Made by a program: the position numbers and the translations under genes. A stretch of 64,000 bases of DNA from SAR86 cluster bacterium (GTDB lineage Bacteria > Pseudomonadota > Gammaproteobacteria > Magnimaribacterales > AG-339-G14). Below are positions 17,081-26,412 of the stretch, in pieces. Numbering within the stretch: position 1 is the stretch's first letter; every line of letters begins with the position of its first letter. The stretch covers positions 519,288 to 583,287 of the forward strand of contig CP097974.1 in NCBI GenBank assembly GCA_023703675.1. Direction: 5' to 3'. Below the pieces are notes generated by a model. The model did not search any database, was not told the origin of the DNA, and was given only the letters and a program-made list of their open reading frames with translations.

Positions 17081-17185
17081 GGGGAAGAGGAAACGGAGTT
17101 CCTCTCGGTGTTTTATTGGAAAACATTTGTTTTACGACAAGGAAGTTATCAAACAAGTTTAGGTTCGAATCCTAACCGAGAGCCA
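17081..17185 (+). ncRNA. tRNA-like RNA of unknown function (tRNA-Arg-like acceptor and T-arm, aberrant middle)
   Basis: Acceptor CTCTCGG (17102-17108) pairs perfectly with CCGAGAG (17176-17182). A 5-bp T-arm, TTAGG-TTCGAAT-CCTAA, ends at 17175, and CCA follows directly at 17183-17185, so the discriminator base is missing. The 5' acceptor strand is identical to that of tRNA-Arg 60 nt downstream. The centre is not canonical: a D-like arm TTTT-ATTGG-AAAA, an anticodon-like stem TTTG/CAAG with an 8-nt loop TTTTACGA, and a long variable region with a possible GTT/AAC stem. A 7-bp hairpin (17086-17092 with 17099-17105) in the 5' leader competes with the acceptor stem. It could be a degenerate tRNA, a non-translating tRNA mimic or a divergent class II tRNA. 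Confidence 0.55.
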
Positions 17186-17241
17186 ACACTTGATCACAAG
17201 ACTATTTCAAACCTTTTAGTTAGAATACTTCCATAATTATT

Positions 17242-17318
17242 CTCTCGGTAGCTCAGTTGGATAGAGCATCTGCCTTCTAAGCAGAGGGTCGCAGGTTCGA
17301 ATCCTGCCCGGGAGGCCA
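17242..17318 (+). tRNA. tRNA-Arg (TCT)
   Basis: A 77-nt cloverleaf. Acceptor CTCTCGG pairs with CCGGGAG (one T-G pair), discriminator G, encoded CCA. The anticodon stem TCTGC/GCAGA encloses CTTCTAA, giving anticodon TCT. The T-arm is GCAGG/CCTGC. It lies between the tRNA-like element and tRNA-His, as in the usual gammaproteobacterial Pro-Arg-His cluster. Confidence 0.96.
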
Positions 17319-17324
17319 AAATAT

Positions 17325-17401
17325 GGTGGGCGTAGCTCAGTTGGTAGAGCGCTGGTTTGTGGTACCGGTTGTCGTGGGTTCGAGTCCCATCGTCCACCCC
17401 A
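17325..17401 (+). tRNA. tRNA-His (GTG)
   Basis: The cloverleaf includes the extra 5' G (17325) opposite C73, typical of tRNA-His. Acceptor GTGGGCG pairs with CGTCCAC. The anticodon stem CTGGT/ACCGG encloses TTGTGGT, giving anticodon GTG. The encoded CCA ends at 17401, one nucleotide before the first possible tig start codon, so tRNA and tig mRNA are almost certainly one transcript separated by processing. Confidence 0.96.
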
Positions 17402-17402
17402 T

Positions 17403-18710
17403 ATGGAGAAAAATATGTTTGGATTAGGAAAAAAAGACAAATTACAAAAAATTAAATTTAAGATTCTTTCAAAAGATATGTTGCAAGAATTTAAAGTTAA
17501 GCTCTCTAAAGAACAAGCATCATCAAATCTAAAAGGATATAGAAAAGGAAAAGCTCCTTTAGAAGTAATAGAACAATATTATGGTGAACAACTTAGGGCT
17601 AGAGTTATTTACGAAACTATGACAAATGAATTCTATAAATTGATTACAGAAAAAAAGATTTCTGTGGTGGGTCAGCCTGCTATTAATCCGTTATCTATGG
17701 ATATTAATAAAGATATAAATGTAGAAGCATCCTATGAGGTCTATCCTGAATTTAATTTGAAGAAATTTTCTAATTTAAAAATTAAAAAACCTGTATGTGA
17801 TCTTTGTGAGGAAGATATAAAGAACACAATTACTAAAATGCAAAAGAGATTTGGCAAGCTTGAAAAGATTGACAAAGAGATATCTGAAGGATGCTTTGCA
17901 AAAATTGATTTTGAAGGATTCTTAGAGAATGAAAAATTTGAGGGTGGTGAGGCAAAAGACTATCTTATAGAAATTGGGTCTAAGAATATGATTCCAGGTT
18001 TTGAAGATGGCTTAATTGGATTAAAGATTGGGGAAAAGAAAGACTTAAATCTGAAATTTCCTGATGACTACCATGCTGAAAATTTAAAAGGTAAAGAAAC
18101 ATTATTTAAAATTACTGTTAATGAAGTTTTAGAAACTCTACCAGCTGAATTAAATGAGAGTTTTTTTGAGCAAGCTGGAATTCCATCAAAATCTGAAGAA
18201 GAATTTAAAGATAACTTGAAAAAACAACTAGAAAAGGATTTAAGAATTACAGAAAAAAGAAAATTGAAAGAAAGGATTTTTGATGCTGTAGAGGCACAAA
18301 ATCCCATAGAAATACCTTCAGCAATGGTTTTAGCAGAAGCTCAAAATCTTAGAAACTCAGCAGCCCAACAAATGGGAATGGATCCTGCGAAGCTGAAGGA
18401 TGAAGAATTACCAATCAGCACATTTGAAGAAAATGCCACTAAAAGGGTTAGATTAGGTGTGATTCTCAATAAAATTATAGAAGAAAGAAAAATTGAAAAA
18501 GATGATGATCTCATAAAAGAACTTATTGAAGAGAGAGCTAGCGGATTTAAAGATCCTGAACAATATAAAAAATGGATTTTTAGTAGCGAAGAACAATTAA
18601 AAAACATTGAGTCCATAGCTTTAGAGGAACAGGTTACAGAACTTATATCTGCAGAAGCCAAATGTGAATCTGAAAAACTAAACTTTGAAGAAATTATGTC
18701 AATGAGTTAA
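17403..18710 (+). CDS. tig: Trigger factor (ribosome-associated chaperone / prolyl isomerase)
   Basis: The 435 residues have the three trigger-factor parts: an N-terminal ribosome-binding domain with GYRKGKAP (the GFRKGK signature), a FKBP-type PPIase domain (about 155-245, FEGFLENEKFEGG...MIPGFEDGLIGLKIGEKKDL) and a helical C-terminal domain. It binds at the ribosome exit tunnel and shields nascent chains. Two ATGs are possible. The second (17415) has GGAG 6 nt upstream, inside the first codons, so translation may start there (431 residues). It directly follows tRNA-His and precedes clpP by 9 nt. Confidence 0.95.
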   Translation: MEKNMFGLGKKDKLQKIKFKILSKDMLQEFKVKLSKEQASSNLKGYRKGKAPLEVIEQYYGEQLRARVIYETMTNEFYKLITEKKISVVGQPAINPLSMDINKDINVEASYEVYPEFNLKKFSNLKIKKPVCDLCEEDIKNTITKMQKRFGKLEKIDKEISEGCFAKIDFEGFLENEKFEGGEAKDYLIEIGSKNMIPGFEDGLIGLKIGEKKDLNLKFPDDYHAENLKGKETLFKITVNEVLETLPAELNESFFEQAGIPSKSEEEFKDNLKKQLEKDLRITEKRKLKERIFDAVEAQNPIEIPSAMVLAEAQNLRNSAAQQMGMDPAKLKDEELPISTFEENATKRVRLGVILNKIIEERKIEKDDDLIKELIEERASGFKDPEQYKKWIFSSEEQLKNIESIALEEQVTELISAEAKCESEKLNFEEIMSMS

Positions 18711-18719
18711 ATTAATTGA

Positions 18720-19322
18720 ATGGAAACTTTCAACCAACTGGTCCCAATGGTAGTGGAACAAACTCCAAGAGGGGAGAGAGCATTCGATATTTACTCGAGA
18801 CTTCTCAAAGAAAGAGTAATATTTATCACCGGAACAGTTGAAGACCAGATGGCAAATTTAATTGTTGCTCAACTCCTATTTTTGGAAGCAGAAAATCCTG
18901 ATAAAGATATTAATCTTTACATCAATTCTCCTGGAGGATCTGTGACTTCAGGCCTTTCGATATATGACACAATGACTTACATCAAGCCTGACATAAGTAC
19001 TTTATGTATCGGACAAGCTTGCAGTATGGGAGCAGTGCTTCTCGCTGGAGGTTCTAAGGGCAAGAGATTTGCTCTTCCAAATTCTAGAATAATGATTCAT
19101 CAACCTATGGGTGGCTTCCAAGGGCAGGCAACAGACATTGAAATTCAAGCCAAAGAAATGTTAAAAATAAGAACTAAATTAAATGAAATTTTGTCAAATC
19201 ATTGCGGTCAATCACTTGACAAAATTTCTGAAGACACGGAGCGTGATAATTTTATGTCGGGTGAAGAAGCTTGTGAGTACGGTCTTATTGATAAAGTTTT
19301 GAGTGAAAGAATAGAAAAATGA
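18720..19322 (+). CDS. clpP: ATP-dependent Clp protease proteolytic subunit
   Basis: A 200-residue serine peptidase. The catalytic serine is in [13 protein letters not shown], the histidine in MIHQPMGG, and the aspartate follows in the DTERDNFM region. It forms the tetradecameric chamber used with ClpX. Its last codons overlap the clpX ATG (ATGA), giving translational coupling. The start [19 protein letters not shown] matches the mature N-terminus of the family, so the propeptide is short. Confidence 0.97.
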   Translation: METFNQLVPMVVEQTPRGERAFDIYSRLLKERVIFITGTVEDQMANLIVAQLLFLEAENPDKDINLYINSPGGSVTSGLSIYDTMTYIKPDISTLCIGQACSMGAVLLAGGSKGKRFALPNSRIMIHQPMGGFQGQATDIEIQAKEMLKIRTKLNEILSNHCGQSLDKISEDTERDNFMSGEEACEYGLIDKVLSERIEK

Positions 19323-20584
19323 CAGATACTGAAAATAAAGAGAAACAATTATTTTGCTCATTTTGTGGGAAGAATCAAAGTGAAGTTAAGAAACTTATTG
19401 CCGGTCCATCAGTTTACATTTGTGATGAATGCGTTGCTCTTTGCAATGACATCATAAAAGAAGATTCCAATGACGACAAAAATGAGGACAAAAAAGAAAA
19501 TCTTCCTATCCCCGCCGAAATAAATGCAATTCTTGATCAATACGTTATAGGTCAAAGCGATGCAAAAAAAATTCTTTCAGTTGCTGTTTACAATCACTAC
19601 AAGAGATTAAAAAATACAAACTTAGCCGATGATGTCGAACTGGGAAAAAGTAACATCTTGCTTTTAGGTCCAACGGGGAGTGGTAAAACTCTACTAGCAC
19701 AAACTTTAGCAAGACTTCTTGATGTACCCTTTACTATCGCCGACGCAACAACTTTAACTGAAGCAGGATATGTTGGCGAAGATGTAGAAAATATTATTCA
19801 AAAGTTGTTACAAAAATGCGATTACGACGTTGAAAAAGCTCAATTGGGCATCGTTTACATTGATGAAATAGATAAAATTGCCAGAAAATCTGATAACCCA
19901 TCCATTACAAGAGATGTTTCTGGTGAAGGAGTACAACAAGCATTGCTTAAGTTAATTGAAGGCACAACTGCGTCTGTTCCTCCTCAAGGAGGAAGAAAAC
20001 ATCCTCAACAAGAATTTCTTCAAGTAGATACATCAAATATATTGTTTATTTGTGGTGGAGCTTTTTCAGGACTAGATGAAATCATTAGAAGTCGTTCGGA
20101 TGAGAAAGGTATTGGCTTTGAGGCATCGGTTACTAGGAAACTTGAATCCAAGAGTGCAGCTGAAACAATCAAAAAAGTTAAACCAGAGGATTTGATTAAA
20201 TATGGATTAATTCCCGAATTCATTGGAAGGCTTCCCGTTACGGCTTGTTTAGAAGAACTTGACGAAGAAGCTTTGGTTACAATTTTGACTGAACCTAAAA
20301 ACTCATTGACTAAACAGTTTAATAAACTTTTCGAAATGGAAAATGTTGAATTAGATATTCGTGATGACGCATTAAATGAGATAGCTAAGAAAGCAATTTC
20401 TATGAAAACCGGTGCACGAGGGTTGAGATCAATAATAGAAAATATACTTCTAGACACTATGTATCAGGTTCCATCAGAAAATGAATTGGAAAAAGTAGTT
20501 GTTGATTCTTCTTGTGTTAATGGAGAATCAGCACCTCTTTACGTTTATAAAAATGAATCAAAAGCTAAAGAAGAAAAAAATTAG
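19319..20584 (+). CDS. clpX: Clp protease ATP-binding subunit ClpX
   Basis: An AAA+ unfoldase of 421 residues. The N-terminal zinc-binding domain has CSFCGK and CDECVALC. Walker A is GPTGSGKT, Walker B VYIDEIDK, and the pore loop GYVGED and sensor region GARGLRSI are visible. It recognises, unfolds and feeds substrates to ClpP. The start overlaps the clpP stop by 4 nt. Confidence 0.97.
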   Translation: MTDTENKEKQLFCSFCGKNQSEVKKLIAGPSVYICDECVALCNDIIKEDSNDDKNEDKKENLPIPAEINAILDQYVIGQSDAKKILSVAVYNHYKRLKNTNLADDVELGKSNILLLGPTGSGKTLLAQTLARLLDVPFTIADATTLTEAGYVGEDVENIIQKLLQKCDYDVEKAQLGIVYIDEIDKIARKSDNPSITRDVSGEGVQQALLKLIEGTTASVPPQGGRKHPQQEFLQVDTSNILFICGGAFSGLDEIIRSRSDEKGIGFEASVTRKLESKSAAETIKKVKPEDLIKYGLIPEFIGRLPVTACLEELDEEALVTILTEPKNSLTKQFNKLFEMENVELDIRDDALNEIAKKAISMKTGARGLRSIIENILLDTMYQVPSENELEKVVVDSSCVNGESAPLYVYKNESKAKEEKN

Positions 20585-20637
20585 TTACTTGTTTTTTTAA
20601 CTTCCGTCCTTATTATAAAAGTATATAAAAGAAAAGT

Positions 20638-23022
20638 ATGTTATTACCTTTAGTCCCATTAAGAGATGTTGTGATTTTTCCAGGAGTTGTTACTCCCTTA
20701 TTTGTTGGAAGAGATAAATCTATCAATGCTCTTCAGAAAGCAATGTCTGAAGATAAATCTGTGATGCTTATCGCCCAAAGGAATGCTAATGACGAAGATC
20801 CATCTATTGACGAGATGTATAAGATCGGAACAGTTTCTACTATCTTACAATTAATTAAGTTACCAGATGGTACTTTCAAAGTGTTAGTCGAAGGCATTAA
20901 AAGAGCTAGTTTAGAAAAGATTAAGGACAAGAAGGATTATGTTGAATCAGAAGTTGAAATTTTGAATTCAAAATCTATGGATGATGATTTACAGCAAAGT
21001 TACTTAAATACACTCAAATCCCAATTTAAGGATTTATCTAAATCTTCAGCGAAAATAAGACCAGAAGTTCTAAGTCAAGCACGTTCAATCGAAAGGTTAG
21101 ATAAACTTATTGATACTTTAGTTGGACATTTATCGCTTTCTTTAGAAGACAGACAAACTTTACTAGAAGAAATAGATTTAGAAGAAAGATCAAAAAACCT
21201 GGTTTCATTACTAGAAAATCAACTTGATTTGACTCAAATGGAGAAAAAAATTAGAGACAGAGTCAAAAAGCAAATGGAAAAAAGCCAGAAGGAATACTAT
21301 CTAAGCGAACAGATGAAAGCTCTAAAAAAAGAAATGGGTGAAGGCGAAGATGTTGATGATGAAATAGAAGTTATTGAGAAAAAAATTAAAGATTCAGGTA
21401 TGCCTGAAGAAGCTGTAGAAAAAGTTAATACTGAATTAAACAAATTTAAACTAATGCCGCCAATGTCAGCTGAAGCTTCAGTTGTAAGAGGTTATATAGA
21501 CTGGATGATCAGCATTCCTTGGAAGAAAAAATCAAAGATTCAAAAAAGTATTACAAAAGCTTCTGAAATTTTAGAGAATGACCATCACGGTCTTGAAGAA
21601 GTAAAAGAGCGAATATTAGAATTTTTATCAGTTCAAAAAAGAGTAAGCAAGATCAAAGGACCAGTTTTATGTCTTGTAGGCCCGCCTGGAGTTGGAAAAA
21701 CCTCTCTTGGAGAATCTATTGCAAGAGCTACAGGCAGAGAATTTATAAGAGTCGCTCTGGGAGGAGTTAGAGACGAGGCAGAAATTAGAGGACATAGAAG
21801 AACTTATATTGGCTCAATGCCTGGAAAAATTTTACAAAAAATGTCTAAAGTTGGCGTTAAGAATCCTTTATTTTTATTGGATGAAATAGATAAGATTGGA
21901 GCTGACTATCGTGGTGATCCTTCTTCAGCTCTATTGGAAGTCTTAGACCCTGAACAAAACCATACATTTAACGATCATTACCTAGAAGTTGATTATGATC
22001 TTTCGGATGTAATGTTTGTTTGCACTGCTAATTCTTTAAACATTCCTGGTCCACTGTTAGACAGAATGGAAATTATTAGACTTCCTGGCTACACAGAGGA
22101 TGAAAAATTAAGTATAGCCAAAAATTATTTAGTCCCTAAACAATTAGAAAATAATGGTCTTAAAGAAAATGAAATATCTTTTGAAGATTCTGGAATTTTA
22201 GATGCAATCAGGTATTTCACGAGAGAGGCTGGTGTGCGAGCTTTAGAAAGAGAAATAGCAAAAATCTGCAGAAAAACTATCAAAAAAATCGCTGATCTTA
22301 AAAGAAAAACGAAACAGAAAATTTCATCAAAAAACATTGAAGATTTCCTTGGAGTTAAAAAATTTGATTTTGGTGAAGCCAAAGAGAAAGACAGAATCGG
22401 CCAAGTTACTGGGTTAGCCTGGACCCAAGTAGGCGGCGAATTATTAACTATTGAAGCTTCTGCCTTCAAAGGAAAGGGAAAAATCATAAAGACTGGTAAA
22501 CTTGGAGACGTCATGCAAGAGTCTATACAGGCTGCAATTTCCGTAGTTAGGTCTAGATCTGAAGGATTAGGTATAAATCCGGACTTTCATGAATTAAATG
22601 ATATTCACATTCATGTGCCAGAAGGAGCCACACCAAAAGACGGTCCAAGCGCAGGAATTGCAATGGTTACTGCTGTAACTTCCGTGTTAGCTAACTTACC
22701 AGTTAGAGCCGATGTAGCTATGACTGGAGAAATTACCCTTAGAGGTGAAGTATTAAAAATTGGTGGCTTAAAAGAAAAGTTACTCGCTGCTAGAAGAGGA
22801 GGAATAAAGACAGTTTTAATTCCTGACGGTAATCTCGGGGATTTAAAAGAAATACCTGAAAAAATAAAGGATAATTTACAGATTAAGCCAGTCAAATGGA
22901 TAGATGAAGTATTTAAGGTTGTATTTACCGAAGAACCTAAACCTTGGGTAAGTGAAAAAGAAGAAAATTCTAAAACTCAAAAAATTTCAAAAAATAAAAA
23001 AAATAAGCTTGAAACTCATTAA
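20638..23022 (+). CDS. lon: ATP-dependent protease La (Lon)
   Basis: A 794-residue protein with the LonA layout: N-terminal substrate domain (LPLVPLRDVVIFPG), a coiled-coil helical region, the AAA+ module (Walker A GPPGVGKTS, Walker B FLLDEIDKIG) and the C-terminal peptidase. The last has catalytic serine in DGPSAGIA and lysine in GGLKEKLLAARR. It degrades misfolded and regulatory proteins. The 53-bp gap after clpX holds no clear heat-shock promoter that I can recognise. The C-terminal tail after the peptidase is lysine-rich and low in complexity. Confidence 0.97.
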   Translation: MLLPLVPLRDVVIFPGVVTPLFVGRDKSINALQKAMSEDKSVMLIAQRNANDEDPSIDEMYKIGTVSTILQLIKLPDGTFKVLVEGIKRASLEKIKDKKDYVESEVEILNSKSMDDDLQQSYLNTLKSQFKDLSKSSAKIRPEVLSQARSIERLDKLIDTLVGHLSLSLEDRQTLLEEIDLEERSKNLVSLLENQLDLTQMEKKIRDRVKKQMEKSQKEYYLSEQMKALKKEMGEGEDVDDEIEVIEKKIKDSGMPEEAVEKVNTELNKFKLMPPMSAEASVVRGYIDWMISIPWKKKSKIQKSITKASEILENDHHGLEEVKERILEFLSVQKRVSKIKGPVLCLVGPPGVGKTSLGESIARATGREFIRVALGGVRDEAEIRGHRRTYIGSMPGKILQKMSKVGVKNPLFLLDEIDKIGADYRGDPSSALLEVLDPEQNHTFNDHYLEVDYDLSDVMFVCTANSLNIPGPLLDRMEIIRLPGYTEDEKLSIAKNYLVPKQLENNGLKENEISFEDSGILDAIRYFTREAGVRALEREIAKICRKTIKKIADLKRKTKQKISSKNIEDFLGVKKFDFGEAKEKDRIGQVTGLAWTQVGGELLTIEASAFKGKGKIIKTGKLGDVMQESIQAAISVVRSRSEGLGINPDFHELNDIHIHVPEGATPKDGPSAGIAMVTAVTSVLANLPVRADVAMTGEITLRGEVLKIGGLKEKLLAARRGGIKTVLIPDGNLGDLKEIPEKIKDNLQIKPVKWIDEVFKVVFTEEPKPWVSEKEENSKTQKISKNKKNKLETH

Positions 23023-23051
23023 AATTTTAATTAAGAGTTAATCAGATCCGC

Positions 23052-23079
23052 TTGACATCCCTCAAACTTAGGATATAAA
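23052..23079 (+). promoter_or_regulatory. hupB promoter
   Basis: A consensus TTGACA (23052-23057), a 16-nt spacer, and TATAAA (23074-23079). This is the best promoter match I found in the window and fits a highly expressed nucleoid protein. A leader of about 58 nt follows, AT-rich with an imperfect TTAATCATTATTAATAATTAA-like symmetry. Confidence 0.8.
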
Positions 23080-23143
23080 TGAACATAGTTATTAATCATT
23101 ATTAATAATTAATACATTTTTTTAATTTTAAATAGAGAGAGTT

Positions 23144-23413
23144 ATGAATAAAGCAGAATTAATTGATTCAGTAGCATCCGCAACTGACATGTCAAAAGCT
23201 GAAGCGGGGAGAGCTCTGGATGCTGTGTTAGACGGTATATCTGGTGCATTAAGTAGTGGTGACCAAGTTGCTTTGGTCGGTTTTGGTACTTTTCTGGTAA
23301 GGGAAAGAGCAGCAAGAATGGGAAGAAATCCTCAAACAGGAGCAACTATTCAAATAGCTGCTTCTAAAGGTGTTGGTTTCAAGCCAGGAAAGGCTCTTAA
23401 AGATAGTCTATAA
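23144..23413 (+). CDS. hupB: DNA-binding protein HU
   Basis: An 89-residue histone-like protein. The start MNKAELID, the hinge [21 protein letters not shown] (beta arms with the intercalating proline in NPQTG) and the end [11 protein letters not shown] are diagnostic. It bends DNA without sequence specificity. Its own promoter (23052-23079) and terminator (23427-23457) make it a monocistronic unit, in the typical lon-hupB-ppiD order. Confidence 0.97.
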   Translation: MNKAELIDSVASATDMSKAEAGRALDAVLDGISGALSSGDQVALVGFGTFLVRERAARMGRNPQTGATIQIAASKGVGFKPGKALKDSL

Positions 23414-23425
23414 TAATTGTATAAT
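23397..23425 (+). promoter_or_regulatory. Possible ppiD promoter inside the hupB 3' end
   Basis: TTAAAG (23397-23402), a 17-nt spacer and a perfect TATAAT (23420-23425) span the end of hupB. Initiation would fall near 23432, inside the hupB terminator stem. ppiD mRNA would then escape the terminator because it would carry only part of the stem. Confidence 0.45.
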
Positions 23426-23426
23426 T

Positions 23427-23457
23427 AAAAACGCGTCGTAATGGCGCGTTTTTTTTT
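23427..23457 (+). terminator. hupB intrinsic terminator
   Basis: Stem AACGCG (23430-23435) with CGCGTT (23445-23450), a 9-nt loop, and a run of nine T residues (23449-23457). It separates hupB from ppiD, whose ATG lies only 6 nt after the T-run. Confidence 0.85.
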
Positions 23458-23463
23458 GGGATT

Positions 23464-25278
23464 ATGTCTGCGATATCAAATATAAGAAAAAATTTATCTT
23501 CAACTGGATCTTCAATCATTGTGGGTCTAATTGTTTTCGTACTAGTAGCAACTTTTGGAGGATTCATTGGTAATTCGAATATTTCAAGTAATGAAATATT
23601 TTCTGTGAATGGCAAAGGTATTCATATAGGTGAATATAATTTAGAAGCAAATAGAATATCTTCAAATTTTGATGAATCTCAAAACTTTACTGAAGAAGAT
23701 ATAGAAAGCTTTACAAGAGAATCAATAATTTTCAAAGAGATGTTTTCTCAACAGGCTGAAAGTATTGGTTTAAAAATATCTGAAAAAAATATTAATGATT
23801 TAATCAGAAACGATCTTAGTCTTTATTCAGAAGAAAAATTTGATGCAGATTTATTTAGAGGGCTTTTAACAAGATTGGGAATGACGATTGACGATTATAG
23901 AGAGCTAATCGAATCTAAATATTTAGCGTCAAGATTACTGGATTTTTATGACAATACTGCATTTGTATCCACTAACGAAGCCAAAAATTTTATTGCAAAC
24001 TCTAAACAGAAACGGGATTTAAGATTTAGAAAAATATCTTTGGAGGAGTTAGCAACTTTGCAAGAAATATCTAATGAAGAAATAGAAAATTATTACAATA
24101 ACTATCCCAGCGAATTTAAATCTTTAAAAAAAATAAATTTTAGATCTGTATTTTTCTCTAAAAACAATTTTATGGAAAGTTTTCAAGTTACAAGTGATGA
24201 AATCGAAAATGAAAAGATAGCAATAAAATCTTCCGAAAACCTTAATGGGCAAATAAGAGCAAGCCATATTCAATTATCTTATGATGATGAACAAGCAAAA
24301 GAAGGAAAAAGAATTATTGCAAACGAGATCGTATCTAGAATTGATCTAGGAGAAGAATCATTCGAAGAATTGGTTTTGCTTTACTCAGATGATATTGGAA
24401 CAAATAAGATTGGTGGAGACCTTGGTTTCACAGACGGAACTGTGTTTCCAGAAGAATTTGAACGAGAATTAGCTACTTTGAATCTTCAAGAGGTTTCGCA
24501 AATAATTGAACTAGACGATTCATTTCATATTCTGAAAGTTACACAAAAAAATATTTTTGATCTATCTGATGAACAAGTTGCTGAAAGAATTTTATCTGTT
24601 AAATCCGAAGAGGAACTTCAAAACATTTTAAATGAAATATACGAAAATTTAGATAACACAACTTTAAGTGAAATTTCTGAGTCTTATGATTTTTTAATAC
24701 AAGACAATAAGAATTTATCCATAACTAATCTTGTTACTGAGTTCGAGGGTTTAGAATTTATAGACGATTTTGATAGAAATAATATCTTTATAAATGAACT
24801 ATATGGCCCATATAATTTCAATGGGGGATATATACTAATTGAGCCTTATGAATTTTTTCCTAGCACTTTGAAATCTCTGAGCGATGTAAAAAATGAAATC
24901 GAAGAAACTCTAAAATTAGCTTCTGCTCAAATTATAATGCCTGAAAAAATCAATGAAGAAATTTCTAATTTACAAAATGTAGTGAATCTAGAAAGATTTT
25001 CGTCCTATTCTGACGTTGAAAGAAACACAAGTTTGTTTCCTCAAGAGGTAACAAATTTAATTTTTTCTATTTCTCAATTAAAAGGTGATAATTCTATAAT
25101 TAGTACGGTTCATCTTGGTGATGCTTACATCATACAATTATTAGGTGTTACAGATTTTGAAGGAATAATTTCCTTAGAAGAAATAACTGAGACAAAGAAT
25201 GCCTTAAACCTTGCTCTGAACGAAATTGAAAAAGATAATTTTTATGGAAAATTAAGAGAAGAAGCTTCTATAAATTAA
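23464..25278 (+). CDS. ppiD: PpiD-type periplasmic peptidyl-prolyl isomerase/chaperone
   Basis: A 604-residue inner-membrane-anchored protein. A short cytoplasmic N-terminus is followed by one membrane segment (about residues 18-34, [19 protein letters not shown]), then a SurA-like N region. A parvulin domain lies around 260-360 ([14 protein letters not shown] ... [17 protein letters not shown]), and a C-terminal chaperone part follows. It assists proteins leaving the Sec translocon. It lies directly after the hupB terminator and overlaps the convergent fabI by 4 nt. Confidence 0.92.
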   Translation: MSAISNIRKNLSSTGSSIIVGLIVFVLVATFGGFIGNSNISSNEIFSVNGKGIHIGEYNLEANRISSNFDESQNFTEEDIESFTRESIIFKEMFSQQAESIGLKISEKNINDLIRNDLSLYSEEKFDADLFRGLLTRLGMTIDDYRELIESKYLASRLLDFYDNTAFVSTNEAKNFIANSKQKRDLRFRKISLEELATLQEISNEEIENYYNNYPSEFKSLKKINFRSVFFSKNNFMESFQVTSDEIENEKIAIKSSENLNGQIRASHIQLSYDDEQAKEGKRIIANEIVSRIDLGEESFEELVLLYSDDIGTNKIGGDLGFTDGTVFPEEFERELATLNLQEVSQIIELDDSFHILKVTQKNIFDLSDEQVAERILSVKSEEELQNILNEIYENLDNTTLSEISESYDFLIQDNKNLSITNLVTEFEGLEFIDDFDRNNIFINELYGPYNFNGGYILIEPYEFFPSTLKSLSDVKNEIEETLKLASAQIIMPEKINEEISNLQNVVNLERFSSYSDVERNTSLFPQEVTNLIFSISQLKGDNSIISTVHLGDAYIIQLLGVTDFEGIISLEEITETKNALNLALNEIEKDNFYGKLREEASIN

Positions 25279-26069
25279 TCTGCTTCGGAAAGATCTCCCA
25301 TCGCTGTAATATTGAATCCAGCGTCTACATATAAAATCTCTCCAGTAATTCCACTGGCTAAATCAGAACAAAGAAAGGCAGCAGCATTACCAACTTCCTC
25401 AGTTGTAATATTTCTCATTAATGGAGCTCTCGAAGCATTATAAGAGAGCATTTTTCTAAAGCTTTTTATTCCTGAAGCAGCCAGAGTTTTAACAGGTCCC
25501 GCAGATATGGCATTCACTCTAATGTTTTCTTTTCCTAAACTATTGGCTAAATATCTAGTAGTAGATTCTAATCCGGCTTTTGCAACACCCATGACATTAT
25601 AATTTGGCAAGGTCCTTACTGCTCCAAGATAAGATAATGTTAGTAAGGCAGCATTTCTATCTTTCATGAGTTTTCTTGAGGCTTTTGCAAGAGCAGTGAA
25701 GCTAAAGACACTAATGTCATGAGCTATTTTAAAACCTTCTCTGGTGGCAACCTCTGTAAAGTCTCCTTCTAATTCATTTGCGGGAGCAAATCCCACAGCA
25801 TGAACTAAACCATCCAAATAACCCCATTTTGATTCTACTTCATTTATTAAATTATCAATGGATTTGTCATCGGAAACGTCGCATTCAATGTAAGCTTCAC
25901 AATCAATTTTACTTCCAACTTGCTCAACTTTCTTCTTTAGTCTATCAGATTGATAGGAAAGAATAATGTTTGCACCTTGAGAATGCATGGACTCAGCAAT
26001 GCCAGCAGCAATAGAAAATTTGTTGGCAACGCCAACGATCAGTATCTTTTTATCTTTTAAAAAACTCAT
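25275..26069 (-). CDS. fabI: Enoyl-ACP reductase [NADH]
   Basis: A 264-residue SDR-fold enzyme performing the last step of fatty acid elongation. The FabI-specific cofactor loop is [13 protein letters not shown], and the Tyr-x6-Lys active site is in [12 protein letters not shown]. The ends [14 protein letters not shown] and GEILYVDAG are typical. It is convergent with ppiD (4-nt overlap) and divergent from the small His/Cys protein, with 37 bp between. Confidence 0.96.
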   Translation of the reverse strand: MSFLKDKKILIVGVANKFSIAAGIAESMHSQGANIILSYQSDRLKKKVEQVGSKIDCEAYIECDVSDDKSIDNLINEVESKWGYLDGLVHAVGFAPANELEGDFTEVATREGFKIAHDISVFSFTALAKASRKLMKDRNAALLTLSYLGAVRTLPNYNVMGVAKAGLESTTRYLANSLGKENIRVNAISAGPVKTLAASGIKSFRKMLSYNASRAPLMRNITTEEVGNAAAFLCSDLASGITGEILYVDAGFNITAMGDLSEAD

Positions 26070-26091
26070 TTCATAATTTTATCACGTTAAG

Positions 26092-26097
26092 TATAAT
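26092..26097 (+). promoter_or_regulatory. -10 box giving a probably leaderless mRNA for the zinc locus
   Basis: A perfect TATAAT ends only 9 nt before the ATG at 26107, so transcription would begin at or within a few bases of the start codon. An imperfect CACGTT...CTCACGTT repeat flanks it, which might be an operator. No Zur consensus could be matched with confidence. Confidence 0.4.
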
Positions 26098-26106
26098 CTC
26101 ACGTTT

Positions 26107-26376
26107 ATGAAATATAGCCATTTTCTGTTTCTTTCTTTATTCGCTCTTTTAAGCTTATCGAGTCATGGATTTGAGCACGAGCATGAGCAAGACTTTCATG
26201 AAGGAGAATCTGAGCAACATTGCATTTCTTGTCATCTTCTTGAATTTTCTATTGAAACTCATAAATTAGATGCAAATTTTATTTCTACACAAAGTTTTTA
26301 TTTCTTTTCAAAAAAAGAAAATCTAAATAATTTTAAAATACAAAATTCAGATGTAAGAGCTCCACCAATTAGTTAA
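26107..26376 (+). CDS. Small exported His/Cys-rich protein next to zinc receptor
   Basis: An 89-residue protein with a signal peptide (about 20 residues). A His-rich stretch (FEHEHEQDFHEGESEQH) and a CISCH pair of cysteines follow, and the C-terminus ends in VRAPPIS. This layout is like small metal-linked periplasmic proteins (DUF2946-like) found beside metal transporters. It starts 36 nt before the ZnuD-like receptor, with an AT-rich hairpin between. A role in zinc or copper binding in the periplasm is inferred from the residues and neighbour only. Confidence 0.6.
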   Translation: MKYSHFLFLSLFALLSLSSHGFEHEHEQDFHEGESEQHCISCHLLEFSIETHKLDANFISTQSFYFFSKKENLNNFKIQNSDVRAPPIS

Positions 26377-26396
26377 AACTTTTTTTTTAACTAATT
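26367..26396 (+). other. AT-rich hairpin between the small His/Cys gene and the receptor gene
   Basis: A 12-bp perfect inverted repeat (26367-26378 with 26385-26396) with loop CTTTTT covers the stop codon of the small gene. It is not followed by a T-run, so it is not a standard terminator. It may protect the mRNA 3' end or set the ratio between the two products. Confidence 0.5.
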
Positions 26397-26412
26397 AAAA
26401 ACAGGAGTTTTT

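Noticed and set aside
17102-17185. tRNA-like element as a phage or island attachment site
   Set aside because: It shares only the common T-arm core and acceptor with tRNA-Arg, not an identical 3' segment. No integrase or foreign genes lie nearby.
16751-17236. Open reading frame crossing folD's start, tRNA-Pro and the tRNA-like RNA
   Set aside because: It is an accidental frame antisense to folD and across RNA genes, with no recognisable protein.
17194-17440. Two minus-strand open frames over tRNA-Arg and tRNA-His
   Set aside because: They are antisense to tRNA genes; their repeated PTELRP-like residues are the translated complement of tRNA sequence.
23142-23345. Minus-strand frame opposite hupB
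   Set aside because: hupB is certain on the other strand; this is an antisense shadow without a ribosome binding site.
26367-26396. Intrinsic terminator after the small His/Cys gene
   Set aside because: The stem is purely AT-rich apart from one G-C pair and is not followed by a T-run; read-through into the receptor gene is expected.
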